A DNA stretch of 64,000 bases from Musa acuminata AAA Group. Its lineage: Eukaryota; Streptophyta; Magnoliopsida; Zingiberales; Musaceae. Within the stretch, counting starts at the first letter, position 1, and each line of letters begins with the position of its first letter. The position numbers and the translations under genes were made by a program. Below are positions 1 through 12,194 of this stretch, piece by piece. Below the pieces are notes generated by a model. It was not told the origin of the DNA. It did no database searches and saw only the letters and a program-made list of their open reading frames with translations. The stretch covers positions 18,170,501-18,234,500 of the forward strand of contig NC_088359.1 of assembly GCF_036884655.1 (NCBI RefSeq), written 5' to 3'.

Positions 1-76
1 GTTGGCTGAAAAAAATATCATATTATCAGTATGGTTCATATGAGCAGATTGTAGCAAATTAGACACTCTCGTGTCA
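1..76 (-). repeat. Gypsy-C LTR fragment, unit 1
   Basis: This is the 5' part of a minus-strand Gypsy-C LTR cut off by the window start. It matches 15848-15923 base for base in register (offset 15847) with few substitutions. The LTR edge is placed where reverse-strand TGACAC follows a purine-rich PPT-like block at 77-85. Confidence 0.6.
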
Positions 77-84
77 ATCTCCCC

Positions 85-578
85 TAGTTGAAAAAGACTT
101 GACCTCAAGTTCTTGTTTGTTTCATCATCATGATGATAAAAAGGACTTAAATCAGCCACATTAAATATTAGGGATACTCCGTCATCTTTAGGTAGCTCAA
201 TCTAATAAGCATTTTTGCCAATTCTCTTAAGCACCTTGAATGGACCATCAGCCTTAGGTTTCAGTTTTCTAAATTTTCCCGGCGGAAATCTCTCCTTCCT
301 TAGATGAATCTAAACCAAATCACCTGCATTAAACTCCACAAGTTTTTTGTGTTTGTTAGCAGCTTGCATGTACCTCTCATTTTGTTTCTCAATGGTTGCT
401 TTCACACCCTCATGTAGCTTCTTTATCTGCTTAGCTCTTTCAGCAATATCTCCACTAAATTGCTTTGTTGTAGAATAAGTGATTAAGTCCAAAGGACCAG
501 CAGGATTAGCACCATAAACTACCTCAAAAGGACTCTTACCAAGACTATGATGCATAGAATGATTGTAGGCAAACTCAA
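85..578 (-). pseudogene. Gypsy-C integrase C-terminal fragment, copy 1
   Basis: The minus strand encodes the tail of a Ty3/Gypsy integrase, including SMHHSLGKSPFEVVYG and, further on, the GDLV region typical of the domain after the catalytic core. Reading is broken by stops: the open stretch covers only 310-555, whereas copy 2 at 15935-16402 is open for 155 codons. The upstream integrase, RT and gag are absent because the sequence ends at an LTR of family D at 579. It is a dead fragment and the exact Gypsy clade is not clear. Confidence 0.8.
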
Positions 579-942
579 TGTTAGGACACTAGCTAGGAGA
601 GTCCTAATTGAGAGGGACATTCATGTAAAACCAACCTAAGCCGACCCTTATTAAAGAGGTGAGGAGGCCGGCTAGAGTTAGGAGGTTGTTTCTTAGAGAA
701 GAATAAGGAGTTGTACAGGAATAGGAGTTTTGAGTAAGAGTCCTATTAGGAGTTGGTTAGAAGTAGGAGTCTTGAGTAGGAGTCCTATTAGGAGTTAGGG
801 TATAGAAGCCCTATAAATAGTCATGTATTCCTCCTCTTTTCATAAGCATTAGATGAATCTTTTCTGCAGCCTTTGAGTAGCAACTTAGAGAAAGGAACCC
901 CTATAGAGTTCCAAGGAGGCCGATCCCCTAAAGAGATCAAAC
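579..942 (+). repeat. Gypsy-D LTR (D0), 3' truncated
   Basis: The LTR starts with TGTTAGGACACTAGCT and is about 95% like D3 (16426-16819) and D1 (19686-20079). It has TATAAATA at 812-819. The last ~40 bp, ending TTTCTAACA in the other copies, are missing, and the sequence switches at about 940 to the end of a Gypsy-C LTR (TGATATCGG at 943). Confidence 0.8.
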
Positions 943-972
943 TGATATCGGGGATGGTAAAAATGCAGAATG
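943..972 (-). repeat. Gypsy-C LTR, 3' end piece (continues at 15320)
   Basis: These are the terminal 30 bp of a minus-strand Gypsy-C LTR. Sirevirus A inserted here, duplicating GAATG (968-972 and 15315-15319). The rest of the LTR is 15320-15923, giving about 634 bp in all. Confidence 0.7.
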
Positions 973-1467
973 TGTTAGGATCGGAGCGGCACTAAGAGGG
1001 GGGGGTGAATTAGTGCAGCAGATTAAAACTTCAGTTTTGATAAATCTTTCGTACGATGAAAAGCAATATCAATGGAAACCAATTTTAGAAGCTTGATAAC
1101 TTAGAAACTTATGGAAGTGTAGTAACTAAGTTGAGAAGTTTGCAGTATGTAAATGGCAAGAGTAGGATGCAAACCAGATAACGCAGCAGTTTTTAAAGTG
1201 ATTCGGTCAAAATGACCTACATCCACTTGCGAAGCCTTCTTCGAAGAGGCTTCCAACTTCCACTAGCAAATTTCTTATAGGGGAAGGACTAATACCCCTT
1301 TTACAACCTTTACAAGTGGTTCACACTCTTACAATTCATTTCAACAAGAGAGGAGGAGGTGAACACTTAAGCAATATGAAAAATAAAGCTTGCAAAGTCT
1401 ATTCTAAGGCTCTTAACTCAAACTATTGCTTTTCAAAAGGTTGTGTTCTCAGCTGAGATTTGAGGAG

Positions 1468-1475
1468 TATTTATA
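1468..1475 (-). promoter_or_regulatory. LTR TATA box (Sirevirus A 3' LTR)
   Basis: TATAAATA on the minus strand, preceded in sense by the palindrome array. The same box occurs at 6356-6363 in the 5' LTR. Confidence 0.7.
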
Positions 1476-1535
1476 GGCCTCAAGAGGATTCAAATTTAGA
1501 CTCCAAAATTTGAATTCTCTTTGGTTCCCGATGTT

Positions 1536-1633
1536 GGCGGTGCCACCGCCCAGCCAAGCGGTGCCACCGCCCGGCTCTCGGGTGCTGGGCGGTGCCACCG
1601 CCTAGCTCTTGGGTGCTAGGCGGTGCCACCGCC
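1536..1633 (-). repeat. GGCGGTGCCACCGCC palindrome array, Sirevirus A 3' LTR
   Basis: Four near-copies of a GC-rich self-complementary 15-mer are spaced by linkers such as CTCGGGTGCTG. They lie about 60 bp upstream, in sense, of the LTR TATA box. Equivalent arrays are present in every Sirevirus LTR of the window. Confidence 0.85.
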
Positions 1634-2540
1634 TACACTATTTCAGCTCACTGGTTGGGCTCCAAAATTGGTCCAAACTAGTCCGAACTAGAGCCCAATT
1701 GGCGCCTACTTGGTTTATAGGATTAACACCTAATCCTAACCCTAAGTAACGTACTAACTACGAATTTAAAGACATTTTTAAGCTATTACAAAGTTCGTAA
1801 GTCAAGACTTCTTCCGGCGAGCTTCCGGCGAACTTCCGACGGTTTTCCGATAAACTCTCGAAAACCATTCTGCGGACTCCCGGCAAACTCCTAGACTTCA
1901 TGATTTGATCTTTACGAGTTCCAACGAGCTTCTTCGGCAAAATCCGATCTTTCTCGGCGAGCTCCGCGAACTTCCAACGAACCTTCCGGCGAGCTTCCGA
2001 AAAACCCTTCGGCAAGCTCCCTACTCATTCTCGGCTAGTTCCGGCAGCATTCCCAACGAACTTTCGGACTTCCATCGAACTCTTGAACTCGCAATGAATC
2101 CTTTGTGCTTGACTCCGACACTTTGTTTTGTTTTATGTCTTCGTTGTTATCATAGTTAATCCTGCACACACAAGCTAAAACTCTACTCCGATCTAGACAA
2201 TTATTACAATGCGAATTGACATTCTGTTGCCCGGCACGTCATTGGTTGGCGCTTCGTCCGATTCTTCGGTGCATCGTCCTCTCTTGCGGCTTGTTACCTA
2301 ATCGGCGGTTGACCTCCGCAACCCCGATATCCTTGGCGTAATTTCGCTCTCCTTGGCCCGATGCCTGACGTCCGAAGCCTTCTACCGTCCAATATCTTGA
2401 TGTGATCTCCTTCGGCGCAACGTCAATTCCTCCTGCGTTAACTATCTAATCCTGATCGAGTAGACCTGCATCACTCAAAATGCAGTTTAAATTATAAACA
2501 CATATCAAGTGGTTTCATCATCAAAATACGAGATTCAACA

Positions 2541-2563
2541 ATCTCCCCCTTTTTGATGATGAC
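2541..2563 (-). other. Polypurine tract, Sirevirus A
   Basis: Reverse-strand AAAAAGGGGGAGAT directly abuts the 3' LTR, as expected for the plus-strand primer. Further purine blocks lie at about 2609-2620 and 2757-2785. Confidence 0.8.
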
Positions 2564-4842
2564 AACCACTTGCTAATGGAGTTAACCTTAACTCCCGGAG
2601 TTTAAACAAACTCCCCCTATCAATATGCCATATTGATAGAACCTTGAATTCAAACTGAATTCAAGTCATTGCAATATTCATCATGAATACTTGCAACACA
2701 TCATCATGAACATATGAATAAACTTATGCATCACATGTCATGTCATCAACATACTTCTCCCCCTTTGTCATCAACAAAAAGGAGAAGTACCACAATCAAG
2801 TGTTTGTTATATGGGTTCAACACATTGCATGAAAAACATAATATTAAATTTTTATCATCATGCAATCTAGCAATTTTACAACATTTTAGAACTTGCAAGC
2901 TTGCAATTTAGAGATGTTCAAGAAAACAACTCTTGCTTCTTGAAATATGCAAGTTTTATAAGCTAGCAAATTCAAATATATGCAAGTTGGCATATTTGCT
3001 TTTCTTGAGATAGGCACGATAGCACAGTTTTGCATTTTCTTGATGTTTCAAGCTAGCAATTCTCGGTGATGTTCAAGATAGCAATTTCTTCTCTTTTGAG
3101 AAGTGCAATTTTTGCTTTCTTCTTGAATTGTGCAAGCTAGCTATCTCCCCCTTAGTCATTGTCAAAAGGAAGGGAAGACCCTTTATGTCAATTTCTAAAT
3201 CATGACAAAGGTGAGTAATCATTCTTATTTAAAAATTCTATAATTGAGATAAACCTTGAATTCAAATTAAGGCAATATTAATCATGATTCACATCATATG
3301 TAATACATCACACAAAAAGCATAAGTATTGCATGCATCATTTTAGCAACAAATCGTAGCATTTCATCACATGACAAGATATCAGCAAGTAAAATTACAAT
3401 GCAAGTTCTTGATATCTTAACATGGCATATGGCAATCATAGCATTTCGATTATCAATTTACCATATATTTCGATGTAAGCTTCTTTTGATATCTTAACAT
3501 AATTTAAATTCAAATATGGCACTTATAGCATTAATTCATATATTTATCATTCAAATATGGCACTCATAGTATCAATTCATATATTTCTCCCCCTTTGTCA
3601 TTACCGAAAAGAAGGGAGAAATCAATGGCCAAAAGATTTTAATCATTATACAAGCCAACTTACAAAATCATGTCATGATATCAAGAAAATTCAAGAAGGA
3701 CATGATTCATTCAATAAATCCTTTTAATAGAGCAAAAAATTATACAACCAATATATCAATATCATAGATCAAGTCATGATTCATGATTCATCATAAAGCA
3801 AATTAATTTTCAGTCATCTCATAAGGCTTTTAAAGAATTTTTGAATCATAGGAGAATGATTAATTTAAGCATGCAACGTTTGAATCAAATTCAAGTCATG
3901 AATACCAATACTTTCATATTGTGAGTATCAATTCATGAATACCAAAAGATATTATTTGTGATTCCAATTTTGCAAGATCAAGATTATGATTTAAATAAAA
4001 CTTATTCAAATCAAATCGGTAACTTGAAACTCACAATCAAGTCATCAAAATCAATTTCGAGATTCACAAAATATCATGAAATCATTAATCTCGATCAGAT
4101 GGGAAAAGTATTTTTTAAGTGATTCTTTTTCATCTAAGCATGCCTTAGTCTTTATATGCCAAATTAATATAAGCATGAAAGTTCAAGACGTAAAGGCAAA
4201 ATCTTATAAGACAACTCATTTATAAAATATTCATCATGTTTATTTTTATGAGATTCACAAGATTGGGAAAATAAATTCATTAATCTCAATAGGATAGAAA
4301 ATTATTTCCATTTCATACAATTGATTTCATATGAGGGTATTCAAGTCTTTTGGTGAAAACAAGTATCATCATTTAAAATTGAAACATAAGTTTCATCATG
4401 AAGCCGTTAAGACCAAACACATCATGATATCACGTCTATCATCAAAAGACTATCAAGAAATTCATACATAGATGTACATGCACTATGTCATCTTAATATG
4501 TCATAAGAATGTCATCCTAATTCATCATAAAAACGATTAGACCAAAAGCATATTAATCTAAAATGAGAGGTTCAAATCAACATTTACTTCAAAAACTCAT
4601 GCATGACGTATACATATGTATGGATTAATCCTAAGCATTATCACATATCATATTATCATCCCTAATATTGCATCATTCAACATTTCAAAACATAACATGC
4701 ATGAAACCTTTGCAATATACTTTTCATGATCAAATTTTTTAATTTTTCAAAGATGCTACAAAGAAAAAAATGATATGATTTTTGAAAAATAATTTTTTTA
4801 TTTCCTATTCCTACTATCTAAATTAAGCACTCATGAAGGGCT
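2564..4842 (-). other. Sirevirus A non-coding 3' internal region
   Basis: About 2.3 kb of AT-rich sequence without a plausible reading frame sits where pol would normally be. It is full of short drifting repeats (TTGCAAG, TCATCATGA, AGCATTTC types) and contains three more CTCCCCCTT(A/T)GTCAT blocks, near 2757, 3144 and 3588. These resemble the distal purine block of elements B, E and F. It replaces pol rather than following it. Confidence 0.7.
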
Positions 4843-5809
4843 TTAAGTAATTTCAAAATAATTCAAGAGAGTTGAGTTACTCACCTTGTAGTCGAAGCCC
4901 ATCAAAGCCCAATTCGCCGTTTCGCCTTTGGAAGTTTTTGATTCATCCTTGGTTGCCTTCCTCTTCTTTGGCCTCTTCCTCCGTTCAAGTTCATTGTTTA
5001 TTTTAGATTTTTGTTTAATAAACTTATTAAGATTTAGTGTTCGAAGTTCAAGTTCAACATTGTCCTCATCACTTGAGTCATCGCTCAAGTGGTATTCATT
5101 TGTCCGGAGTTCCAAATCCTTCTTGTTCTTTGGAAGGTGATTTTGTTCATCATGTTTATCATGTGTATTGTGAACCATTTCATATGTCATCAATGAACCA
5201 ATTAGTTCTTCAAGTGGAAAAATATTTAAATCTTTTGTTTCTTGTATTGCGGTTATTTTAGGAATCCACCTTTTTGGAAGGGATCTTAAGATCTTGCTCA
5301 CGAGATCAAAATTCAAAAAAGATTTACCAAGAACACTTAGATTATTGACGACATCCGTGAAACGGGTGTACATGTCGCCTATAGTCTCGCTTGGTTGCAT
5401 TCAAAAAAGCTCAAAATCATGCAATAAAATGTTAACTTTCGAGTCTTTGACTCTACTAGTTCCCTCGTGCATGATTTCAAGTGTTCGCCAAATATCAAAA
5501 GCCGTTTCGCACATTGAAATCCGATTGAACTCAATTTTGTCCAAAGCGCAAAATAAGGCATTCCTAGCCTTCGCGTTTAAAGAAAAATACTTCTTCTCTA
5601 AATCCGACCATTCATTCATCGGTTTAGAGGGAAATCCGACCATTCATTCATTCATCGGTTTGAAAACTGTTTTCAACGATATTCCATAAATCCAAATTCA
5701 TAGAAATCAAGAAAACTCTCATTCGAGTTTTCCAATAAGTGTAGTCCAATCCGTTAAACAACGGTGGACGAAAAACCGATAAACCCTCTTGAAAGCCATG
5801 AAGAGCCAT
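4843..5809 (-). pseudogene. Sirevirus A gag pseudogene
   Basis: The minus strand encodes a Copia gag like those of B and E. The start ATG is at 5809-5807 (MALHGFQEGLS), followed by the N-terminal YWKTRMR motif and then the UBN2-type segments (FNRISMCETAFDIW, EELIGSLMTYEM). An internal duplication of about 30 bp (around 5615-5670) shifts the frame, and a TGA interrupts FELF/MQPSE at 5401. The C-terminus departs from B and E after an acidic stretch and has no CCHC zinc knuckle, so it could not package RNA in the usual way. No pol follows. Confidence 0.9.
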
Positions 5810-5845
5810 TTCTCTCGGGTGTAAATCCGAAATAAGAAATATCGG

Positions 5846-5857
5846 GCTCTGATACCA
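5846..5857 (-). other. Primer-binding site, tRNA-iMet type (A)
   Basis: TGGTATCAGAGC on the minus strand lies 2 bp inside the 5' LTR, which starts at 5860. It is complementary to the 3' end of plant initiator tRNA-Met. Confidence 0.9.
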
Positions 5858-5859
5858 AT

Positions 5860-6376
5860 TGTTAGGATCGGAGCGGCACTAAGAGGGGGGGGGTGAATTA
5901 GTGCAGCGGATTAAAACTTCGGTTTTGATAAATCTTTCGTACGATGAAAAGCAATATCAATGGAAACAAATTTTAGAAGCCTGATAACTTAGAAACGTAT
6001 GGAAGCATAGTAACTAAGTAGAGAAGTTTGCAGTATGTAAATGGCAAGAGTAGGATGCAAACCAGATAACGCAGCAGTTTTTAAAGTGGTTCGGTCAAAA
6101 TGACCTACATCCACTTACGAAACCTTCTTCGAAGAGGCTTCCAACTTCCACTAGCAGATTTCTTGTAGGGGAAGGACTAATACCCCTCTTACAACCTTTA
6201 CAAGTGGTTCACACTCTTACAATTCTTTTCAACAAGATGGGAGGAGGTGAACACTTAAGCAATATGAAAAACAAGGCTTGCAAAGACTATTCTAAGGCTC
6301 TTTACTCAAACTATTGCTTTTCAAAAGGTTGTGTTCTCAGTTGATATTTGAGGGGTATTTATAGGCCTCAAGAGGA
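5860..6376 (-). repeat. Sirevirus A 5' LTR, part 1
   Basis: This starts with TGTTAGGATCGG and continues through the TATA box (6356-6363) to the insertion point of Sirevirus B. The target duplication GAGGA is at 6372-6376 and 14289-14293. Part 2 is 14294-15314. Confidence 0.93.
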
Positions 6377-6900
6377 TGTTTAATCTCGGATTTTGATGAT
6401 GAAATCAATTGATGGGTTAATTGATCTAATCCATATTATTGAGTTAAGTGTGCAGGATTAACTACGATAACCAGAAAACACAAAGCAAGAGAACCGGAGT
6501 CAAGATCGATGGACGTTTAAGAGTCCGAAGAATCATCGGAGATGCTACCGGAACCAACCGAGAAGAAATCGGGAACCTATCGGAATTTTCGGAAGTTCGC
6601 CGAAGAGATCGTCGGAGGTTCACGGAGATCACCGAGAAGGCTCGGCTACTCGGTAAAGTCATCACAAGATCGGGAGCTTGATGGGAGTCCGTCGGAAGAA
6701 GCTCGTCGGAAAGCTCGCCGAAACAAGACTCGACATTCGCGGTTGAAAGCTTGCTTAGGATGTGTTTTTGTTATGTAGTTCACTTGTAATTAGGATTAGG
6801 ATTAAGAGATAATCCTATATCCTGGTTAGGGGCCAACTGGGCCCAAAGTTAGATATGGTTTGGGCTTAAATTAAGCCAAACCAGTGAAATCGGAGTGCTA

Positions 6901-7010
6901 GGCGGTGGCACCGCCTGGCTGGGCGGTGACACCTCCTTGGCTGGGCGGTTGCACCGTCCAGCACCCGAGCGTTGGGCGGTGGCACCGCCTGGCTGGGCGG
7001 TGGCACCTCC
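6901..7010 (+). repeat. GGCGGTGGCACCGCC array, Sirevirus B 5' LTR
   Basis: About five diverged copies of the GGCGGTG-CACC(G/T)CC motif lie directly upstream of the TATA box. The 3' LTR has a shorter array (13649-13715), which accounts for most of the 40-bp length difference between the two LTRs. Confidence 0.85.
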
Positions 7011-7072
7011 AGCATTCGGGAACCTAAAGAGAATTCAAATTTTGGAGCCCAAATTTGAATCCTCTTGAGGCC

Positions 7073-7080
7073 TATAAATA
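7073..7080 (+). promoter_or_regulatory. LTR TATA box (Sirevirus B 5' LTR)
   Basis: TATAAATA in the context GAGGCCTATAAATACCCC, which is conserved in the 3' LTR at 13779-13786. Confidence 0.75.
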
Positions 7081-7581
7081 CCCCTCAAATCTCAACTGAG
7101 GTTACAACTTTTGAGAAGCATTTTGATTGAGAGAAAAGTCTTAGAAAGTCTTAGCAAGTCTTGTTTTCAATTTTCTAGAGAGTTCTCCTCCTCCTTTCTT
7201 ATTGAAAATTTGTAAGAGGTTGAATTGTTTGTAAAAGGTTGTAAGAGGGGTGTTTACCCTTCCATTTCAAGAGATTTGCTAGTGGAAGGTGGGAGCCTCA
7301 TCGAAGAGGGGCATCGCAAGTGGAGTAGGTCATTTGACCGAACCACTCTAAAAATCGGCGTAATCTCTGGTTTGCATTTTATTATTGTCATTTACATTAC
7401 TGCAAATCTTCTTACTGCTTTAGTTCCTTTTTACCCTTGCTGTGCAACTTTAAGAATACGCTTTCAAGTTAAACTTTTCAAGTTCCGTTCTTATCGTACG
7501 AAAGATTTTGTTAAAATCGAAGTTTTAATCCGCTGCACTAATTCACCCCCCCCCTCTTAGTGCCGCTCCGATCCTAACAAG

Positions 7582-7593
7582 TGGTATCAGAGC
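7582..7593 (+). other. Primer-binding site, tRNA-iMet type (B)
   Basis: TGGTATCAGAGC begins 3 bp after the 5' LTR end (7579). Confidence 0.92.
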
Positions 7594-7631
7594 GAGGTTA
7601 TCTCTCATATTTGGTTTAATACCCAAGAGAG

Positions 7632-9197
7632 ATGGCTTACTCCGGCATGCAAGAGGGCCACTCTATTGCACGACCACCTTTGTTTAATGGGTCGGATTAC
7701 ACATATTGGAAGACTCGCATGAGGATCTTCCTCATTTCTATGGACTTTGAGCTTTGGTCTATTGTCGAGAATGGATTTCAAAAATCTTCTCTTCCGATGA
7801 GCGAATGGGATGAATCGGAGAAGAAGGTTTTTGCTTTAAATGCAAAGGCTATGAATGCCTTGTTTTGTGCACTAGACAAAAACGAATTTAATCGTGTTTC
7901 AATGTGTGATTCAGCTTTTGATATTTAGAGAACTCTTGAGGTCACTCATGAAGGCACTAGCCGAGTGAAAGAGTCCAAAATTAACATCCTTGTGCACTCT
8001 TACGAAATTTTCCGAATGAAACCAAGTGAGTCCATCGGAGACATGTACACCCGGTTTACGGATGTCATCAATGGACTCAAAGCTCTTGGTAAAGATTTTA
8101 CTAACTTTGAACTAGTAACTAAAATCTTAAGATCCCTCCCTAAGAGTTGGGATCCAAAAGTTACGGCCATTCAAGAGGCCAAAGACCTTAAAGCATTCCC
8201 TCTTGAAGAACTCATTGGGTCTCTAATGACCTACGAAATGACATGTCAAGCTCATGACGAGCTCGAGAACCCCCTTCCAAAGAACAGGAAGGATATGGCA
8301 CTCAAATCACAAGAAGACCACTTGAAAGGAACATCAAGTGATGAGGACAGTGACAATGACATTGCACTTTTGACTCAAGAATTTAAAAAATATTTAAGAA
8401 AGAATAAATTTAAAAATAATACAAAAAAGAAATTTGAACAAAAGAAGGACCAAGTGATTTGCTATGAATGCAAAAAATCGGGACACTATAAGAACGATTG
8501 TCCTCAAGCCAAAAAGAGAACATCAAAGAAGAAGGCGTTCAAGGCAACGTGGGATGATTCAAGCACATCCGAAGAAGATGAGTCCAACACCGAGCAAGTT
8601 GCTCATTACGCGCTAATGGCGTTAGGAGAAGAGCTATGTGATTTATTTAATGAAGATTTATCTTTTGAAGAACTATCTATCGCTTTTCATGAATTATTTG
8701 ATGAATGTAGAACTGTTAGCAAGAAGTTAAGTATCTTAAAGAAAGAGCATGCTTTGCTACAAGATAAGTTTAATAGTCTTCAAACTCCCCCATGCTCTAA
8801 GTGTGAGCACTTAGAAGCAATTAAAAATGAAAATTTACTTCTTAAGGAAACCTTAAACAAGTTTAAGGTTGGTAGCAAAGGATTAGATATGATCCTTGCA
8901 CACAAGGGTCACATCGCAAATAGAAATGGAATTGGATTTGTAAAAGGATTACATCAAAATCCTACCACTTTCATAAAAGGACCTACATTACATGTTTCCT
9001 CTTATATGAAATGCAACTTTTGTTGCAAATCCGGACATATTGCCTACAAATGCCCATTTAGGAAAATTAGTTCACAAAAATTAATATGGGTTCCTAAAGG
9101 AACTATAAAGAATTCAATAATAAATAACAAAGTTAGTGGGTCAATTTTTGAGGCACCCAAAATCAAATGGGTACCTAAAAATCATCTTGTTTTGTAG
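7632..9197 (+). pseudogene. gag: Sirevirus B gag, one nonsense mutation
   Basis: This is a capsid/nucleocapsid precursor. It starts at ATG 7632 (MAYSGMQEGHS), has the N-terminal YWKTRMRIFLISMDFELW segment, then the UBN2-type domain, an acidic linker, a zinc knuckle CYECKKSGHYKNDC and a second one (CNFCCKSGHIAYKC). The frame is broken at 7926-7928 by TAG where element E has TGG (Trp, FDIW). It resumes in the same frame and ends at TAG 9195-9197. Pol continues in the same frame straight after this stop. Length and domains match E gag (527 aa). Confidence 0.93.
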
Positions 9198-12194
9198 ACA
9201 AACCCACAAGCTAGGAGCAAGAGATGGTATCTCGATAGTGGATGCTCAAGACATATGATTGGAGATCCATCTCATTTCTCTATGCTCACTAGCAAAGAAG
9301 AAGGGTACGTTACCTTCGGAGACAACAACAAGGGCAAAATCATTGGCAAGGGAACTATTGGTAACAAATTTAATTTTTCCATTGATGATGTCTTACTAGT
9401 TGATGGATTGAAACATAATCTCTTGAGTATTAGTCAACTATGTGATAAAGGTTACATCGTTAGATTTGAATCAAATATGTGCATTATTGAAAAACCAAAT
9501 CATAACATGACTATGATTGCTTTAAAACAAAATAATGTCTATACCATCAATCTTGATGAACTAAGTAATGAAATGTGTTTCTCCGCCGTAAATGATAATG
9601 CTTGGCTTTGGCATAGGAGATTAGGCCATGCAAGCATGAAAACAATATCTAAGATCTCATCTCAAGAATTAGTACGAGGAATTCCAAATATAAAGTTTAT
9701 TAAAGACAAAGTATGCGATGCATGTCAACTAGGCAAACAAATAAAAACAAGCTTCAAACCAAAAAATCAAATTAGCACCACTAGACCATTACAATTTATC
9801 CATTTGGACTTATTTGGACCAATTGATACAACAAGTCTAGGTGGAAGCAAATATTCTTTTGTGATTGTGGATGACTACTCTATATACACTTGGACCTATT
9901 TCTTAGCTCACAAAAGTGATTGCTTCAAGTGTTTCTCAAAATTTTGTAAACTCACTCAAAACGAAAAAGGCTTCATGATTTCATCAATTCGGAGTGATCA
10001 CGGTGGTGAATTTCAAAATCATGACTTTCAAAATTTTTGCGAAGTTAATGGATACAATCACAACTTCTCAACTCCAAAAAATCCTCAACAAAATGGTGTA
10101 GTTGAAAGAAAAAATAGAAACCTACAAGAAATGGCAAGAACTATGTTAAATGAACATAGTTTACCCAAATATTTTTGGGCCGAAGCCGTAAATACGGCTT
10201 GCTACATCATGAATAGAGTTCTAATAAGATCATCTCTATCAAAAACTCCCTATGAATTATGGAATAACAAAAAACCAAATATTTCTTATTTTAAAGTGTT
10301 CGGTTGTAAATGCTTTATTTTAAATGAAAAGGATGCCTTAGGTAAATTTGATGCTAAATCCGATGAAGGCATCTTTCTTGGCTACTCTTCCGTTTCTAAG
10401 GCTTTTCGGATTTTTAATAAAAGAACCTTAGTAATAGAAGAGTCTATTCATGTAGTTTTTAATGAAATTTCCGATTTAAAGAAAAGTGATTTTGATGATG
10501 ATTTTGGTTTTGATAATTTGAATTTAAATGAACCCTCTCCTCAAAATAGCCATTTGAATGCATCTTCTTCCGAAATTTCTTTACCAAAAGAATGGAAGTA
10601 TGTAGATGCTCATCCAAAAGAGCAAATTATAGGAGATACATCAAAAGGGGTTCAAACTCGTTCTTCTTTCAAAAATTTCTGTGCTAACGCCGCTTTCCTT
10701 TCTCAAATTAAACCTAAATGCATTGACGAAGTCTTAAAAGATGATTTTTGGGTCATTGCAATGCAAGAAGAATTGAACCAATTTGAGAGGAATGAGGTAT
10801 GGAAGCTTGTTCCTAGACCAAGTGACCACTTAGTCATAGGTACTAAGTGGGTCTTTAGAAACAAGCAAGACGAAAATGGTATCGTGGTTAGAAACAAGGC
10901 TAGATTAGTGGCCAAAGGTTTCAACCAAGAAGAAGGTATCGATTACGAAGAAACCTTCGCTCCCGTGGCTCGATTAGAAGCCATAAGGATGCTCCTTGCC
11001 TATGCTAGTAGTAATAATTTTAAACTATTTCAAATGGATGTTAAAAGTGCTTTCTTGAATGGTTTTATTTCCGAAGAAGTATTTGTCGAACAACCTCCCG
11101 GATTTGAAAATTCTCTTCTTCCTAATCATGTATTCAAATTGACTAAAGCTCTCTATGGCTTAAAACAAGCTCCTAGAGCTTGGTATGAAAGGCTTAGTTC
11201 CTTTCTTATTTTAAATAATTTTACTAAAGGCAAGGTTGATACTACATTGTTTATTAAACATTTTGAAAATAATTTTCTTATTGTGTAAATTTATGTTGAC
11301 GATATTATTTTTGGCTCTTCGGATGAATCACTATGTGAATCATTTGTCAAATGTATGAGTCTTGAATTTGAAATGAGTTTAATGGGTGAATTAACTTTCT
11401 TTTTGGGATTACAAATCAAACAACTTAGTGATGGTATATTTCTTAACCAATCCAAATATACATTAGAATTGTTAAAACGATTTAACATGGATAATTCAAA
11501 AGCAATAAACACCCCTATGAGCGATCAAAAAACATATATGGGAATGATAGGTAGTCTACTCTACCTCACCGCGACTAGACCATATATTATGTTTAGTGTA
11601 GGACTTTACGCTAGGTTTCAATCTAATCCTAAATTATCTCATCTAAAGAGTGTTAAAAGAATATTTAGGTATCTTAAAGGAACTCCAAATTTAGGATTGT
11701 GGTATCTAAAATCTGAAAAATTCGATCTAATAGCTTATGCAGATGCCGATTTTGGCAGATGCAGGATAGATATAAAAAGTACATCCGGAACATGCCAATT
11801 TTTAGGACATGCACTTGTTTCTTGGACTTCCAAGAAACAAAATTCAGTTGCACTATCTACGGCGGAAGCCGAATACATTGCTGCAAGTGCATGTTGTGCA
11901 CAAGTAATTTGGATGAAAAATACATTAGAAGACTATGGAATTCACCTTGAAAATATTCCCATAAAATGCGATAATACTAGTGCCATATGCCTTACTAAAA
12001 ATCCAATTCAGCACTCTAGAACTAAGCACATCGACGTTAGGCATCATTTCATACGCGATCATGTCTTTAACAATGATGTTGTTCTAGAATTCATTGACAC
12101 AAAGCATCAATTAGCAGATATATTTACAAAAGCTTTGAATGAAGACCAATTTGAATTCATTAGAAGGGAATTAGGTATGTTAAATTGTCCATAA
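9198..12194 (+). pseudogene. pol: Sirevirus B pol (PR-IN-RT-RH), one nonsense mutation
   Basis: In frame with gag after a TAG stop. The aspartic protease has [11 protein letters not shown] within the first ~25 residues. Integrase has the HHCC finger (HRRLGHAS ... CDAC) and a DDE core (HLDLFGP, SDHGGEF, VVERKN). RT runs from [13 protein letters not shown] through [10 protein letters not shown] to [10 protein letters not shown]; RNase H has AYADADF and AEAEYIAAS. A TAA at 11286-11288 replaces the Gln codon found in E just before YVDD, so RT is truncated before its active site. A 42-bp in-frame deletion after TPMS (about 11522) removes 14 residues present in E. Confidence 0.95.

Larger units (their letters stand above)
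973..2540 (-). repeat. Sirevirus A 3' LTR
   Basis: The minus-strand LTR runs from TGTTAGGATCGG (973) to GAGATTCAACA (2540), so the terminal inverted repeat is TGTT...AACA. A G-run of about eight lies near the outer end (from 998). TATTTATA at 1468-1475 is the reverse-strand TATA box, and an array of GGCGGTGCCACCGCC palindromes lies just upstream of it in sense (1536-1633). Confidence 0.93.
6377..7579 (+). repeat. Sirevirus B 5' LTR
   Basis: 1203 bp from TGTTTAATCTCGG to CGATCCTAACA. Palindrome array at 6901-7010, TATAAATA at 7073-7080, C-run near the 3' end. Short open frames inside it (for example 6448-6681 and 7225-7560) are not genes; they recur in the 3' LTR. Confidence 0.95.

Noticed and set aside
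6448..6778. Small frames in the U3 of Sirevirus LTRs (also 13197-13527, 14571-14943, 57572-57924)
   Set aside because: They repeat wherever the LTR occurs, in overlapping frames of both strands, and carry no domain.
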